From NCBI GenBank assembly GCA_910577735.1, contig CAJTOO010000012.1:1-64000 (forward strand): DNA of 64,000 bases, given 5' to 3'. This document shows positions 24,943-34,361 of the stretch, piece after piece (within the stretch, counting starts at the first letter, position 1; each line of letters starts with the position of its first letter). The position numbers were made by a program, and so were the translations under genes. The stretch comes from an uncultured Lachnospiraceae bacterium. Its GTDB lineage: Bacteria > Bacillota > Clostridia > Lachnospirales > Lachnospiraceae. The notes beneath the pieces were generated by a model. The model did no database searches. It was not told the origin of the DNA and worked only from the letters and a program-made list of their open reading frames with translations.

Positions 24943-25871
24943 GCCTTCTCTCCTCCTTTACCAAATGCTTTCGGAAGAGTAACCTTCTCGATTAACGGCA
25001 CTAATAAATTGCCGATGATGATCGCATAAGATACCCCCTCTGCGGAAGGTCCGAAGATCCTGAAGATTCCTGTCAGAACACCTAACAGGATTCCATAAAC
25101 GTACTGTCCCCTCTTGGTGATGGGTCTTGTCACATAATCTGTTGCCATAAAGAAAGCGCCAAGCATCAGACCGCCGCCGGAAAGGTGAGCAGATATGTAA
25201 GGCCAGTCAATCCCACGGCCTCCAAACAGGCTTATAAAGATCACAAGACTCACAATATAACTGCCTGGAATCCGCAGATCGATGATGCCAAATAAAATCA
25301 GGATACAGGCTCCGATCACAATGGCCACCATGGACGTCTCTCCAATGGTTCCCGCCGTGCGGCCAATCACCATATCAAGAATATTGACTGCCTCCCCACT
25401 CTTTAAGTCAGCAAGCGGTGTAGCACCTGTATAGGCGTCACAGTCAAAATTAGTCATAATGGATGTAAAAGAAATCAACAGGAAACACCTTGCACCAAGG
25501 GCCGGATTCATAAAGTTCTGTCCCAGACCGCCAAACAACATTTTCACCACCAGGATCGCGAACACGCCGCCCACCACTGCTATCCACCAGGGCGCAGATA
25601 CCGGCAGGTTCATGGCCAGCAGTAATCCTGTTACCACCGCCGAATAATCTCCTATCGTTATCTTTTTCTTACATATTTTTTCAAACAAAAATTCCGTCAG
25701 CACCGTAGATGCCACGGTCACCAAAATCAATAACAGCGCTTTTAATCCAAAATTATAGATACCAAAGCCCGCCGCGGGAAGAAGGGCGATCACTACAGTG
25801 AGCATGATACTGCTGGTGGTGGACTTCGATCTGACATGTGGATTGGAAGACACCTTCATTAAATCGTTCAT
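24939..25871 (-). CDS. rnfD: Rnf complex subunit D
   Basis: This encodes a 310-residue membrane protein with about nine helices, of the NqrB/RnfD family. A flavinylation-type motif TGATPLAD lies near residue 150. PHVRSKSTTSSIM at the N-terminus and ISFTSIMTNFDCDAYTGAT are typical. It forms part of the ion-translocating core. It follows rnfC by 25 bases. Confidence 0.96.
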   Translation of the reverse strand: MNDLMKVSSNPHVRSKSTTSSIMLTVVIALLPAAGFGIYNFGLKALLLILVTVASTVLTEFLFEKICKKKITIGDYSAVVTGLLLAMNLPVSAPWWIAVVGGVFAILVVKMLFGGLGQNFMNPALGARCFLLISFTSIMTNFDCDAYTGATPLADLKSGEAVNILDMVIGRTAGTIGETSMVAIVIGACILILFGIIDLRIPGSYIVSLVIFISLFGGRGIDWPYISAHLSGGGLMLGAFFMATDYVTRPITKRGQYVYGILLGVLTGIFRIFGPSAEGVSYAIIIGNLLVPLIEKVTLPKAFGKGGEKA

Positions 25872-25896
25872 CTCTTAAGTCTATGCTCCTTTCTTC

Positions 25897-27213
25897 CTAC
25901 TTTTTCTTCTTTGCCAGCTGTATTTTACGCATGGATTTTATCGTCTGGGTCAAAGGCCTCTTTGCCGGGCACACGAAACTACAGCAGCCGCACTCACAGC
26001 ACTCCATCCCATTATGGGAAAGAAATTCTTCTTCCTCATAATGCTCCGCATAGTCTGCAAGGAGTCTCGGCACCACACGCCCCGGACACACTTCCACACA
26101 ACGGCCACAATTGATGCAGGCGCTTGGCTCCATACGGGACACATCATCCTCTGTAAGACAAAGCAGTGCGGATGCTGTCTTCGTGGTGGGTACATCCAGA
26201 TCAAAAATGCCAAATCCCATCATCGGACCGCCTGAGATAATCTTTACGGGATCTTTCTTAAATCCCCCTGCTTCTTCAATCAATTCGTGATAATTGGTTC
26301 CAATGCGCACAATAAAGTTACGAGGATTTTCAATGGCATCTCCCGTCACCGTAACAATACGGTTCATCAACGGTTTTCCCTCTATCACTGCATGATAAAT
26401 AGCCACTACGGTATCCACATTGTTAACCACACACCCGGCATCTGCAGGCAGCATGGACGAATTGATGGCTCTGCCCGTGGTGGCAAAGATAATCTGTCTC
26501 TCCGCCCCCTGGGGATACTTGGTTTTCAATTCCTTGACACTGATACGCGGTTCATCCTTGGTCAGTTCCTTTAAAATCTCAATACAATCCGGTTTGTTGT
26601 CCTCTACCGCCAGAATACCTCTCGCATTCTCGAACAGCTGCAGGGAGACTTTCAGACCGCCCACCAGCTTCTCCGGCTCTTCTATCATCCTCCGGTAATC
26701 TGATGTCAGATAAGGTTCACATTCCGCACAATTTGCAATCACATAATCTATCTTTTCCGGCTCCTTGGGAGATAGTTTGATAAAGGTGGGGAACCCTGCG
26801 CCTCCCATACCTACAATACCAGCCTCCTTCACGCACTCTATGATTTCCTCTCTTGTCATTTGCTCGAGGGGCTTTCTCTTCGGATATTTCACTTCCTCAT
26901 AAAGCCCATCGTTCTCAATGACGATACTCATCACATTATCTCCAGTGACCACTCGACGCGGTTCCACCCCTTTGACTGTACCAGACACAGTTGCATAGAT
27001 AGGTGCAGACACAAAGCCGCCTGCCTCCGCAATCTTCTGACCGGTCAATACCCTGTCACCCTTATTCACGATAGGTTTGGCCGGCGCCCCGATATGCTGG
27101 GACAATGGGTACACCAGATCTCCTTTGGGCAGCACCGCCTTAATAGGCTTATCCTTCGACAGTTCCTTGCCGTCGTACGGGTGTATGCCGCCATGAAATG
27201 TTAGTTTTGCCAT
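25897..27213 (-). CDS. rnfC: Rnf complex subunit C
   Basis: This 438-residue peripheral subunit holds the NADH/FMN site and two ferredoxin-like 4Fe-4S motifs. Visible parts are the N-terminal FHGGIHPYDGKE, the glycine-rich GIVGMGGAGFPTFIKL, AECEPYLTSDYRRM and the cluster motifs CINCGRCVEVCPGRV and CCECGCCSFVCPAKRP. It is the first gene of rnfCDGEAB, the standard clostridial order. I see no convincing promoter in the 180 bases upstream, which are shared with the divergent YprB-like gene. Confidence 0.97.
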   Translation of the reverse strand: MAKLTFHGGIHPYDGKELSKDKPIKAVLPKGDLVYPLSQHIGAPAKPIVNKGDRVLTGQKIAEAGGFVSAPIYATVSGTVKGVEPRRVVTGDNVMSIVIENDGLYEEVKYPKRKPLEQMTREEIIECVKEAGIVGMGGAGFPTFIKLSPKEPEKIDYVIANCAECEPYLTSDYRRMIEEPEKLVGGLKVSLQLFENARGILAVEDNKPDCIEILKELTKDEPRISVKELKTKYPQGAERQIIFATTGRAINSSMLPADAGCVVNNVDTVVAIYHAVIEGKPLMNRIVTVTGDAIENPRNFIVRIGTNYHELIEEAGGFKKDPVKIISGGPMMGFGIFDLDVPTTKTASALLCLTEDDVSRMEPSACINCGRCVEVCPGRVVPRLLADYAEHYEEEEFLSHNGMECCECGCCSFVCPAKRPLTQTIKSMRKIQLAKKKK

Positions 27214-27392
27214 ACTTTCCCTTCTTACCTCCTGCTGTCAATATCCGATTCCTAAACGAGGCCTTGAAAGAATCCTCATTCATAATAACCTTCCCTATAA
27301 ATATACTATTTTTCGACGAAAATTACTACTGCTATTTCAAAAAATATGCTAAGATAAAGTGGACAACAAACCAAATCAGAAACGAGGTAATC

Positions 27393-28496
27393 ATGCAAAT
27401 AGTAAATCAGACTCTGGAAAATTTTTCAATCAGCTACCCCTTAGAACAGATTACTTCTCTTGATAAAATTCTGTTCATAGACATTGAAACCACAGGATTC
27501 ACCGCTAAAAGTTCCTCACTTTATCTGATCGGAACCGCCTATTATCAGGCTGGAAACTGGCGGATCAAACAGTGGTTTGCCAGGACGCCTGCGGATGAGA
27601 CTGCCCTGCTTGAGGATTTCTTCTCCTTCTGCCAGTCCTACACGCATCTGATTCACTTTAACGGCAATAATTTCGACCTGCCTTATCTGCTTCAGAAATG
27701 CGACCAGCATAAGTTATCGCACAATTTCGACAATTTTGAGGGGATAGACCTCTATAAACGGGTGTCCCCTTACAAGTCTTTTCTGCATACACCAAACTGT
27801 AAACAAAAGACATTGGAAGAACTTCTGGGCATTGACCGGGAAGACCTCTACCATGGGGGGGAACTGATTGAAATTTATCACAATTATGTGAAAAATCCCA
27901 CGGAAGAAACGCGCACGCTTCTTCTGCTGCATAACAGCGATGATATAAAAGGCATGCTGCAGCTCCTTCCCCTGTTAGCTTTTTATGATTTGTTTAACGG
28001 TCCTATCAGAGCTAAAAAAGTGCAGGCCAGTCATTTCATTGACTACCACGGTCACGACAGACAGGAGGTGTTGATGAAACTGGCTCTTCCCACCCCCTTG
28101 CCTGTCTCCGTCTCCAATCTCTCCAATGGCTGCTATTTCAGCGGTGAGGCTTCTGAGGGGATTTTAAAGGTACCTCTCTATGAGGAAGAGATGAAATATT
28201 TCTACTCTAACTATAAAGATTACTATTATCTTCCCGAAGAAGATGTGGCTCTTCACAAATCTGTTGCCACATTTGTGGACAAGTCACACCGCATACAGGC
28301 TACCGCTGCCAATTGCTACACCCGCAAATATGCAACCTACCTCCCGCAATGGGACATATTCATGGAACCCTTTTTCAAGCGGGATTATAAGAGCAAAGAG
28401 CTGTTCTTCGAACTGACGGAAGATAAAAAGAAAGACCGCGAACTGTTCTCCCGTTATGCGCAGTATCTGCTGGGTAAGATGGCGAAAACCTATTAA
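27393..28496 (+). CDS. YprB-like RNase H-fold exonuclease domain protein
   Basis: This encodes 367 residues from the ATG at 27393, preceded by ACGAGG; a longer frame to 27198 runs antisense into the rnfC start and is rejected. The first 210 residues match the ribonuclease H-like domain of YprB: LFIDIETTGF (first acidic pair), LIHFNGNNFDLPYL and HNSDDIKGM supply the DEDD-type acidic residues. The C-terminal 150 residues are not recognised. It probably acts as a 3'-5' nuclease; the substrate is unknown. It reads away from rnfC. Confidence 0.85.
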   Translation: MQIVNQTLENFSISYPLEQITSLDKILFIDIETTGFTAKSSSLYLIGTAYYQAGNWRIKQWFARTPADETALLEDFFSFCQSYTHLIHFNGNNFDLPYLLQKCDQHKLSHNFDNFEGIDLYKRVSPYKSFLHTPNCKQKTLEELLGIDREDLYHGGELIEIYHNYVKNPTEETRTLLLLHNSDDIKGMLQLLPLLAFYDLFNGPIRAKKVQASHFIDYHGHDRQEVLMKLALPTPLPVSVSNLSNGCYFSGEASEGILKVPLYEEEMKYFYSNYKDYYYLPEEDVALHKSVATFVDKSHRIQATAANCYTRKYATYLPQWDIFMEPFFKRDYKSKELFFELTEDKKKDRELFSRYAQYLLGKMAKTY

Positions 28497-28519
28497 CAGA
28501 TCTTAAAACAGATGAGAAA

Positions 28520-28584
28520 CGGATGTCCGGCAAAGCCTGGCATCCGTATATTCATAAAAGAGCAACGGGATTCGCTGCTCTTTT
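28520..28584. terminator. Two hairpins, the second a bidirectional terminator
   Basis: CGGATG/CATCCG (28520-28546) forms the first stem. AAAAGAGCA (28556-28564) and TGCTCTTTT (28576-28584) form the second, with A and T tracts that serve both strands. It separates the convergent YprB-like and cheR genes. Confidence 0.8.
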
Positions 28585-28618
28585 GTAATAATTTCTTATT
28601 TCTTGTTTTATACCGTTA

Positions 28619-29398
28619 TCACATCGGCTTCTGATAAAAGAAGGAATTTTTCCTCTCAAATCCTACATCCCTGTGATTGATGATCTGTTCCGTACTGCCA
28701 ATGAAAAGATACCCACCGGGTTTCAAACTCTTCTGGAATTTGCGGAACACTTCATCTTTTGCCTCCTCCGTAAAGTAGATAAGCACATTACGACATACAA
28801 TCAGGTGAAAATCTGAAAGATATGTATCCTTTAAGAGGTTATGCTCCTTAAATTCTACCCTTGCTTTCACCTCATTGGAAATCTGATAGGAGGGGCCCAC
28901 CTGGGTAAAGAACTTCTTTTTCAAATCTGCAGGCACACCTGCAATGCTCTTCTCCCCATACAAACCTACCTTTGCCTTCGCTATGACCTGTTTATCCAGA
29001 TCTGTGGCATAAATCTTAATCTGATTTAAAGGCAGATGCCTGGACAATGCCATCACGAGAGAGTAAGGTTCATCTCCTGTGGAACACGCCGCGCTCCAGA
29101 TTTTCAAGTTATTGCCGTAACGCTTGATCAGATCCGGAAAAATCTCTTTGTCCAGAAGCTGCCACTGATCTACATTACGATAAAACTCTGACACATTAAT
29201 CGTCAGATAATTCACAAACTCTTCAAACTTTACAGTATCAGACTTAAGCGCAGCCACATAATTATCATATCCCACAATTTTATTCTTCGCGATCAGTGTA
29301 TCAATACGACGTTTCATCTGCTTTTCTTTGTAAGCATTAAGGTCTATTTTAGTCAAATCAAAGACCGCTTTTTTGAAATATTCGTAATCATATGCCAT
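28619..29398 (-). CDS. cheR: CheR-type methyltransferase
   Basis: This encodes 259 residues. An N-terminal helical domain (about 1-75) is followed by the SAM-binding domain with IWSAACSTGDEPYSLVMAL, IYATDLD and FHLIVCRNVLIYF. The enzyme methylates glutamates of chemoreceptors. No other che gene is nearby; the only motility-like gene in the window is the flagellin-like one. It is 65 bases behind the S1 gene on the same strand. Confidence 0.93.
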   Translation of the reverse strand: MAYDYEYFKKAVFDLTKIDLNAYKEKQMKRRIDTLIAKNKIVGYDNYVAALKSDTVKFEEFVNYLTINVSEFYRNVDQWQLLDKEIFPDLIKRYGNNLKIWSAACSTGDEPYSLVMALSRHLPLNQIKIYATDLDKQVIAKAKVGLYGEKSIAGVPADLKKKFFTQVGPSYQISNEVKARVEFKEHNLLKDTYLSDFHLIVCRNVLIYFTEEAKDEVFRKFQKSLKPGGYLFIGSTEQIINHRDVGFERKNSFFYQKPM

Positions 29399-29463
29399 AT
29401 AGCTTTACCGCCTCACCTGCTGTTCTCTTGATTTCCCGCCTGATAATTCGTTCCTTTACTATC

Positions 29464-30603
29464 TTATTCAGCCTCTTCGCTGGCAATCACTGCATCAATA
29501 TCTACCGATACCACATCCGCATCCTCATCTGCCTTCTCTTCCTTCGGCTCCGGTGCAAACATAGCCTTGATGCTCAAGCTGATCTTCTTATCCGCCTCAT
29601 TAAAGTCTACTACCTTAGCAGTTACTTCCTCACCTGTCTTTAAGACATCTGACGGTTTCTCAATATGCTCCTTGGAAATCTGGGATACATGAAGCAGCGC
29701 ATCAATACCGGGCTCCAGTTCGATAAAAGCGCCGAAATCTGTCATCCGTGCCACCTTACCAGTAACCACATTACCTACCGCATATTTGTTTGCCGCATCT
29801 TTCCAGGGATTTGCATCCTCAAACTTGAGACTGAGTGCAATCTTGGTACCGGAGATATCTTTGATCAGCACTTTGACTACATCGCCAACCTTGAATACTT
29901 TCTTGGGATTCTCAACCCTGCCCCAGGACATTTCAGAGATATGAAGCAGACCGTCACAGCCGCCCAAATCAATGAAAGCGCCAAAGTCAGTCACATTCTT
30001 GACAGTACCTTCCACCGTATCACCAATCTTGATGGTCTCAAAGAGCTTTTTCTGCATTTCTGCCTTTTCTTCCAGAATCAGCTGCTTTCTGTCACCGATA
30101 TATCTTCTTCTCTTTGGATTATACTCACTGATCACAAACTGAATTTCCTGTCCTGCATACTTATTTAAGTCCTTTTCATAAGTATCAGATACAAGGCTGG
30201 CCGGAATGAAGATTCTGACTTCCTCCACCACAACGCTCAGACCGCCTTCCAGAACCTGTGCCACTTTAGCCGTAAGCACTTCTCTGTTCTCATAAGCTTC
30301 TTCGATTCTCTTGTTGCCTCTGTCTGCCGCAAGGCGTTTATAAGTCAAGAGGACTTGTCCCTCTCCGTCGTTTACTTTCAACACTTTTACTTCCATGGTA
30401 TCGCCAGGTTTTGCAACAGTTGTCAAATCAACATTGGGTTCGTTTGTATATTCATTTCTCGTAAGAACACCATCTGATTTATATCCGATGTTGAGAATGA
30501 TCTCTTCCGGTTTCACATCAATAACGGTACCTTCAACAACCTCTCCTGTGTGTATTGTCTTTAAAGACTCTTCTAACATTTGTTCAAAAGTTAACTCTGA
30601 CAT
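29464..30603 (-). CDS. S1 RNA-binding domain protein (ribosomal protein S1-like)
   Basis: This encodes 379 residues from the ATG at 30603, preceded by GAGGAGG. Four S1 domains can be placed at about 15-85, 100-170, 190-260 and 275-345, with typical 'GdtveGtVknvtdfGaFidlGg-dGLlHiSem' in the third. An acidic tail follows. In many Clostridia this region is fused to IspH as one protein; here it starts 20 bases before the ispH stop in another reading frame. It probably acts in translation initiation like a short S1. Confidence 0.9.
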   Translation of the reverse strand: MSELTFEQMLEESLKTIHTGEVVEGTVIDVKPEEIILNIGYKSDGVLTRNEYTNEPNVDLTTVAKPGDTMEVKVLKVNDGEGQVLLTYKRLAADRGNKRIEEAYENREVLTAKVAQVLEGGLSVVVEEVRIFIPASLVSDTYEKDLNKYAGQEIQFVISEYNPKRRRYIGDRKQLILEEKAEMQKKLFETIKIGDTVEGTVKNVTDFGAFIDLGGCDGLLHISEMSWGRVENPKKVFKVGDVVKVLIKDISGTKIALSLKFEDANPWKDAANKYAVGNVVTGKVARMTDFGAFIELEPGIDALLHVSQISKEHIEKPSDVLKTGEEVTAKVVDFNEADKKISLSIKAMFAPEPKEEKADEDADVVSVDIDAVIASEEAE

Positions 30604-31432
30604 AATTTTGAACCTCCTCGATAATATTGTTTGGGGTCGAAGCCCCTGCTGTAATACCCACCAGTCGGACAGATTTAGGTAAGTCAAGATGCAAGTCGTC
30701 GAGCGTCTGTATAAAATATGTGTTTACACACTCCTGCCTGCAGATCTCATATAGCTTCCGCGTATTAGAACTATGATTACCACCTATTACTATCATAACA
30801 TCGACTTTGGCCGCTATCTTTCTGGCTTCAGTCTGTCGCACTTCCGTAGCGTTACATATAGTATTCACAACACTACCATTGTAACCTTTTTCCCTGAAAA
30901 TTTCAACCATATCTTGAAATTTATTGTAGTTAAATGTCGTTTGAGAAACAATGCACAATTCTTCCCCCGGATTGTAGATGAATTTCTGCGCCTCCTCAAA
31001 CGTTCCGATAACCGTGGTGTCGGTCTTTGCCCAGCCCATAATCCCTTCTACTTCCGGATGTCCTGCATTGCCGATGATCACGACCCTTTTGCCTGCTTCA
31101 CTCTCCTTTTCCACAATATTGTGGATCCGTTTTACAAAGGGACAGGTAGCGTCCACACACTCTAATCCCCTCTCTTTGATCAGCTCACAGACTTTTCTTG
31201 CCACACCGTGGGAACGTATTACGATTGTCCCCTCCTTAATCTGCGCAAGTTCCGACACACTCTCTATCACCCGGACACCTTTTTGCGCCAGATCCTTAAC
31301 CACTTCTTCGTTGTGGATGATCGGTCCATACGTATAGATCGGCTTCCCTGTGGCAGCCTGTTCATAAACCTGCTCCACTGCCCGTTCCACTCCAAAGCAA
31401 AAACCTGCGTGTTGTGCAAGGATTACCTCCAT
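30584..31432 (-). CDS. ispH: 4-hydroxy-3-methylbut-2-enyl diphosphate reductase
   Basis: This 282-residue iron-sulfur enzyme makes IPP and DMAPP in the last step of the MEP pathway. The three cluster cysteines lie in AGFCFGV, DATCPFV and NTICNAT, together with the RSHG and GNAGHPE motifs. The gene ends out of frame with, and 20 bases inside, the S1 gene. It follows cmk by 35 bases, a common clostridial neighbourhood. Confidence 0.96.
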   Translation of the reverse strand: MEVILAQHAGFCFGVERAVEQVYEQAATGKPIYTYGPIIHNEEVVKDLAQKGVRVIESVSELAQIKEGTIVIRSHGVARKVCELIKERGLECVDATCPFVKRIHNIVEKESEAGKRVVIIGNAGHPEVEGIMGWAKTDTTVIGTFEEAQKFIYNPGEELCIVSQTTFNYNKFQDMVEIFREKGYNGSVVNTICNATEVRQTEARKIAAKVDVMIVIGGNHSSNTRKLYEICRQECVNTYFIQTLDDLHLDLPKSVRLVGITAGASTPNNIIEEVQNYVRVNF

Positions 31433-31467
31433 AACCTGCTTTCCTCCCCTTCTTTACAGACGCCCGT

Positions 31468-32127
31468 TTATGCCTCACATAACGCGATGACAGCATCTAC
31501 CACCTCATCCACCGTCATATGGGAAGAATCCAGCAAAACAGCATCTTTCGCCTGCTTCAGGGGCGATATTTCTCTCGTCATGTCCTGTCTGTCCCTCTCA
31601 ATAATATCCTGCTCGATCGTAGCAAGATCACAGGATACCCCCTTGGCTGTCAGCTCATGATAGCGGCGAAGAGCACGCACACTGCTGTCCGCTGTCAGAT
31701 ACACTTTGACCTGGGCATCCGGCAGTACACAGGTACCGATATCCCTGCCATCCATGACCACATCCGTGCCGGCCGCCAGTTTCTGCTGTAATTCCACCAG
31801 TTTCTTCCGCACTCTGGGATTGGGGCTGCTGACAGACGCCATGTTGCCCACCTCTTCTGTGCGAATATAGCCATTCACATTTTCGCCGTTTAAATACACC
31901 ACCTGTTCACCGTTTTCATAGGCAATGGTGATATCGGCGTCCTGACACTTCTTATCAATCTCCTCTGACTGTGAAGGGTCCACATGCTCTCTTAATAAAT
32001 ACAGCGCCATAGCACGATACATTGCGCCTGTATCCACATAAATATAGCCCTTCTTAGCAGCTATTTTCTTGGCTATGGTACTTTTTCCAGCTCCTGCCGG
32101 TCCGTCAATTGCAATATTAAAGCTCAT
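31468..32127 (-). CDS. cmk: Cytidylate kinase
   Basis: This encodes 219 residues from the ATG at 32127, with AGAGGA upstream; an in-frame ATG at 32145 is less well placed. The Walker A motif is GPAGAGKST near residue 8. YVDTGAMYRA, GRDIGT and the lid region RALRRYHEL are typical of CMP kinases. It phosphorylates CMP and dCMP. It lies between the flavoprotein and ispH genes. Confidence 0.96.
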   Translation of the reverse strand: MSFNIAIDGPAGAGKSTIAKKIAAKKGYIYVDTGAMYRAMALYLLREHVDPSQSEEIDKKCQDADITIAYENGEQVVYLNGENVNGYIRTEEVGNMASVSSPNPRVRKKLVELQQKLAAGTDVVMDGRDIGTCVLPDAQVKVYLTADSSVRALRRYHELTAKGVSCDLATIEQDIIERDRQDMTREISPLKQAKDAVLLDSSHMTVDEVVDAVIALCEA

Positions 32128-32163
32128 CCTGTTTCGTCCTCTCATTCTGTTGTCTTATTATTT

Positions 32164-33396
32164 TTATGGAATGCTCGCTCCCGCCAGATGTCCCGTGGAC
32201 CAGGCAATCTGCAGGTTAAACCCGCCTGTCATGGCATCTAAGTCCAACACTTCTCCCGCAAAATAGAGCCCCTTTATGCGCTTTGACTCCATGGTGGAAG
32301 GGTTAACTTCTTTCACCGTCACACCGCCCTGGGTAATGACCGCCTCTTCAAAGCCTCGCAGGCGCTTTACCTGCATGGGCAGACATTTGGTCACCTCAAT
32401 CAGCCGGTGTCTTTGCTCCCGCGTGATTTCATTGACTTTCCTGTCCCCGTCAATCCCGGAAACCATGCTCATCACAGGAACCAGTCTGGCCGGATACAGC
32501 CCGCCCAGCACATTCTTCATCTGTCTGTTGCGGTTTTCCTCGAAATCCCTCAAAAGCCGTTTGTCAAGCTGCTCTATGGACAATGCCGGCTTAAGATCCA
32601 GCAAAAGCTGTATAGTTTCCTTGTCTTTACATCTGCCATAATAACTGCTGGCCGATAATACCAGCGGACCACTGATCCCAAAGTGGGTAAATAACATCTC
32701 TCCAAACCCTTGGTAAATCTGCTTTTTCCCACAGATCATGGTGAGCGTCACATTTTTAAGGGACAGTCCCTGCAGCGATCTGCACCAGTCTTCTCCGGTC
32801 TCAATAGGCACCAATGCAGGCATACACTCCTTTACCGTGTGGCCAAGCATCTTTGCCATATGATACCCGTCTCCGGTGGAACCCGTGGTCTGGTAGGATA
32901 ATCCGCCGGTAGCCACCACCACCGCATCCGCTTCCAATGTGCTATCATCCGCAAGACAAACTCCCGTCACCTGTCCGTCCTTTGCAAGCACACCCTTTAC
33001 TATCGTATGTAAACGAATCTGCACTTTCTTTTCTTTCAGCATCCGTTGCAATGCCGCTGTGATATCCGAAGCATGATCTGAAACCGGGAACACACGCTCT
33101 CCCCGTTCTACTTTCAGGGGACATCCTGCATCCGAGATCATATCCATCAGCTTCCTGTTGTCACAATCATAAAAGGCGCTGTACAAGAACTTTGGATTAC
33201 TCACTATATGATCAAAAAACTTGTCCTTCTCACAGGCGTTTGTCACATTACACCGGCCTTTTCCCGTGATATAAAGCTTCTTGCCAAGTTTCTCATTCTT
33301 TTCCAACAAAAGGACGCCATGTCCATTTTCTGCAGCTGCCACTGCCGCCATCATTCCGGCCGGGCCGCCGCCAATCACAATCACTTTGCTCATCAC
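32164..33396 (-). CDS. HI0933/YhiN-type FAD-dependent oxidoreductase
   Basis: This encodes 410 residues. The dinucleotide-binding motif GGGPAGMMAA lies at residue 8, followed by KKLYITGKGRCNVTN, VVATGGLSYQTTGSTGDGY and the C-terminal GLYFAGEVLDLDAMTGGFNLQIAWSTG. This is the conserved 'aminoacetone oxidase-like' flavoprotein family, whose physiological reaction is not settled. Its start codon overlaps the rpiR stop (ATGA type). Confidence 0.92.
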   Translation of the reverse strand: MMSKVIVIGGGPAGMMAAVAAAENGHGVLLLEKNEKLGKKLYITGKGRCNVTNACEKDKFFDHIVSNPKFLYSAFYDCDNRKLMDMISDAGCPLKVERGERVFPVSDHASDITAALQRMLKEKKVQIRLHTIVKGVLAKDGQVTGVCLADDSTLEADAVVVATGGLSYQTTGSTGDGYHMAKMLGHTVKECMPALVPIETGEDWCRSLQGLSLKNVTLTMICGKKQIYQGFGEMLFTHFGISGPLVLSASSYYGRCKDKETIQLLLDLKPALSIEQLDKRLLRDFEENRNRQMKNVLGGLYPARLVPVMSMVSGIDGDRKVNEITREQRHRLIEVTKCLPMQVKRLRGFEEAVITQGGVTVKEVNPSTMESKRIKGLYFAGEVLDLDAMTGGFNLQIAWSTGHLAGASIP

Positions 33397-34337
33397 TACT
33401 CTGTCTTCCTGCGAAGAGGATAATTTAGCATCGGTTCCTCGTCAATAAAATTAATTTCATCATTCAAATACACCTGATAATTGTTCCAGGCTTCTTCCAG
33501 ATTCTTCAAATTATCCTTCACTTCCTCCGGACGCTTTAAGCACATGGCAACCACCAGCGCATTAATCACACTAAGAGGCGCCACCAGGGAATCCACTATG
33601 GACACCATGTCACTTCTGGCAAGCAGGTTACAAGAAGAATATAAATTCATCGGAGAATGTACGGAATCTGTCACCGCAATCACCTTGGCATTTCTGTCAT
33701 TGGCAAACTCCATGGCTTTCAATGTCCTCATGGAATATCTTGGAAAACTGATACCCACCATGGCATCCTGCTCATCTATGCGAATCATCTGCTCAAAAGT
33801 TTCCGAAACACTGGTGGTCTTTAGAAGTACCACATTCCCGCGAATCATATTCAGATAAAAATGCAGAAAATCTGCCAGGGGCTCACAGCTTCTTACCCCC
33901 ATCACATAGACATTCTTAGCCTCCAGAATGATATCCACCGCTGTCTCAAAAGCCACTGGATCCATGTTATGAATGGTATCCTGTATCTTTTCGATATCGG
34001 ACTGCAAGACAGAAGTCAGAATCTCTGACTGTGTGCTTTTACCATATTTGGCTCCTATCTTCTGTACGGAATTGATCTTATTCTGCACCCAATACTCTAA
34101 ATCCCGCTGAAATTCCGGATAGCCATTGTAACCGATAAACATGGCATACCGCACCACAGTGGATTCACTGACCCCCACCGTATCTCCCAGTTTCGCAGCC
34201 GTCATGAATACCGCCTGGTCATAATGGTCGTAAATAAAAGCTGAAATCGCTTTCTGCCCTTTGCTCATCTTGCCGTAATATTCATTAATCCTTGTTATAA
34301 TGTCATAACGGTTCTCTATCGCCATTGTATAGCACAA
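33396..34337 (-). CDS. RpiR/MurR-family transcriptional regulator
   Basis: This encodes 313 residues if the TTG at 34337 is used (AGAAAGG four bases upstream); the ATG at 34325 is the alternative. The N-terminal HTH (about 10-80, KLGDTVGVSESTVVRYAMFIGYNGYPEFQRDL) precedes a SIS sugar-phosphate-binding domain (about 130-270, VYVMGVRSCEPLADFLHFYL). Such regulators respond to phosphosugars, but no sugar gene adjoins it. It lies 24 bases behind the tetR gene and probably belongs to its transcript. Confidence 0.88.
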   Translation of the reverse strand: MCYTMAIENRYDIITRINEYYGKMSKGQKAISAFIYDHYDQAVFMTAAKLGDTVGVSESTVVRYAMFIGYNGYPEFQRDLEYWVQNKINSVQKIGAKYGKSTQSEILTSVLQSDIEKIQDTIHNMDPVAFETAVDIILEAKNVYVMGVRSCEPLADFLHFYLNMIRGNVVLLKTTSVSETFEQMIRIDEQDAMVGISFPRYSMRTLKAMEFANDRNAKVIAVTDSVHSPMNLYSSCNLLARSDMVSIVDSLVAPLSVINALVVAMCLKRPEEVKDNLKNLEEAWNNYQVYLNDEINFIDEEPMLNYPLRRKTE

Positions 34338-34361
34338 ATATCCTTTCTATCGATGCACCTG

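Noticed and set aside
27198..27392. N-terminal extension of the YprB-like protein to 27198
   Set aside because: It overlaps the rnfC start antisense, has no ribosome binding site and is not domain-like; the ATG at 27393 has ACGAGG upstream.
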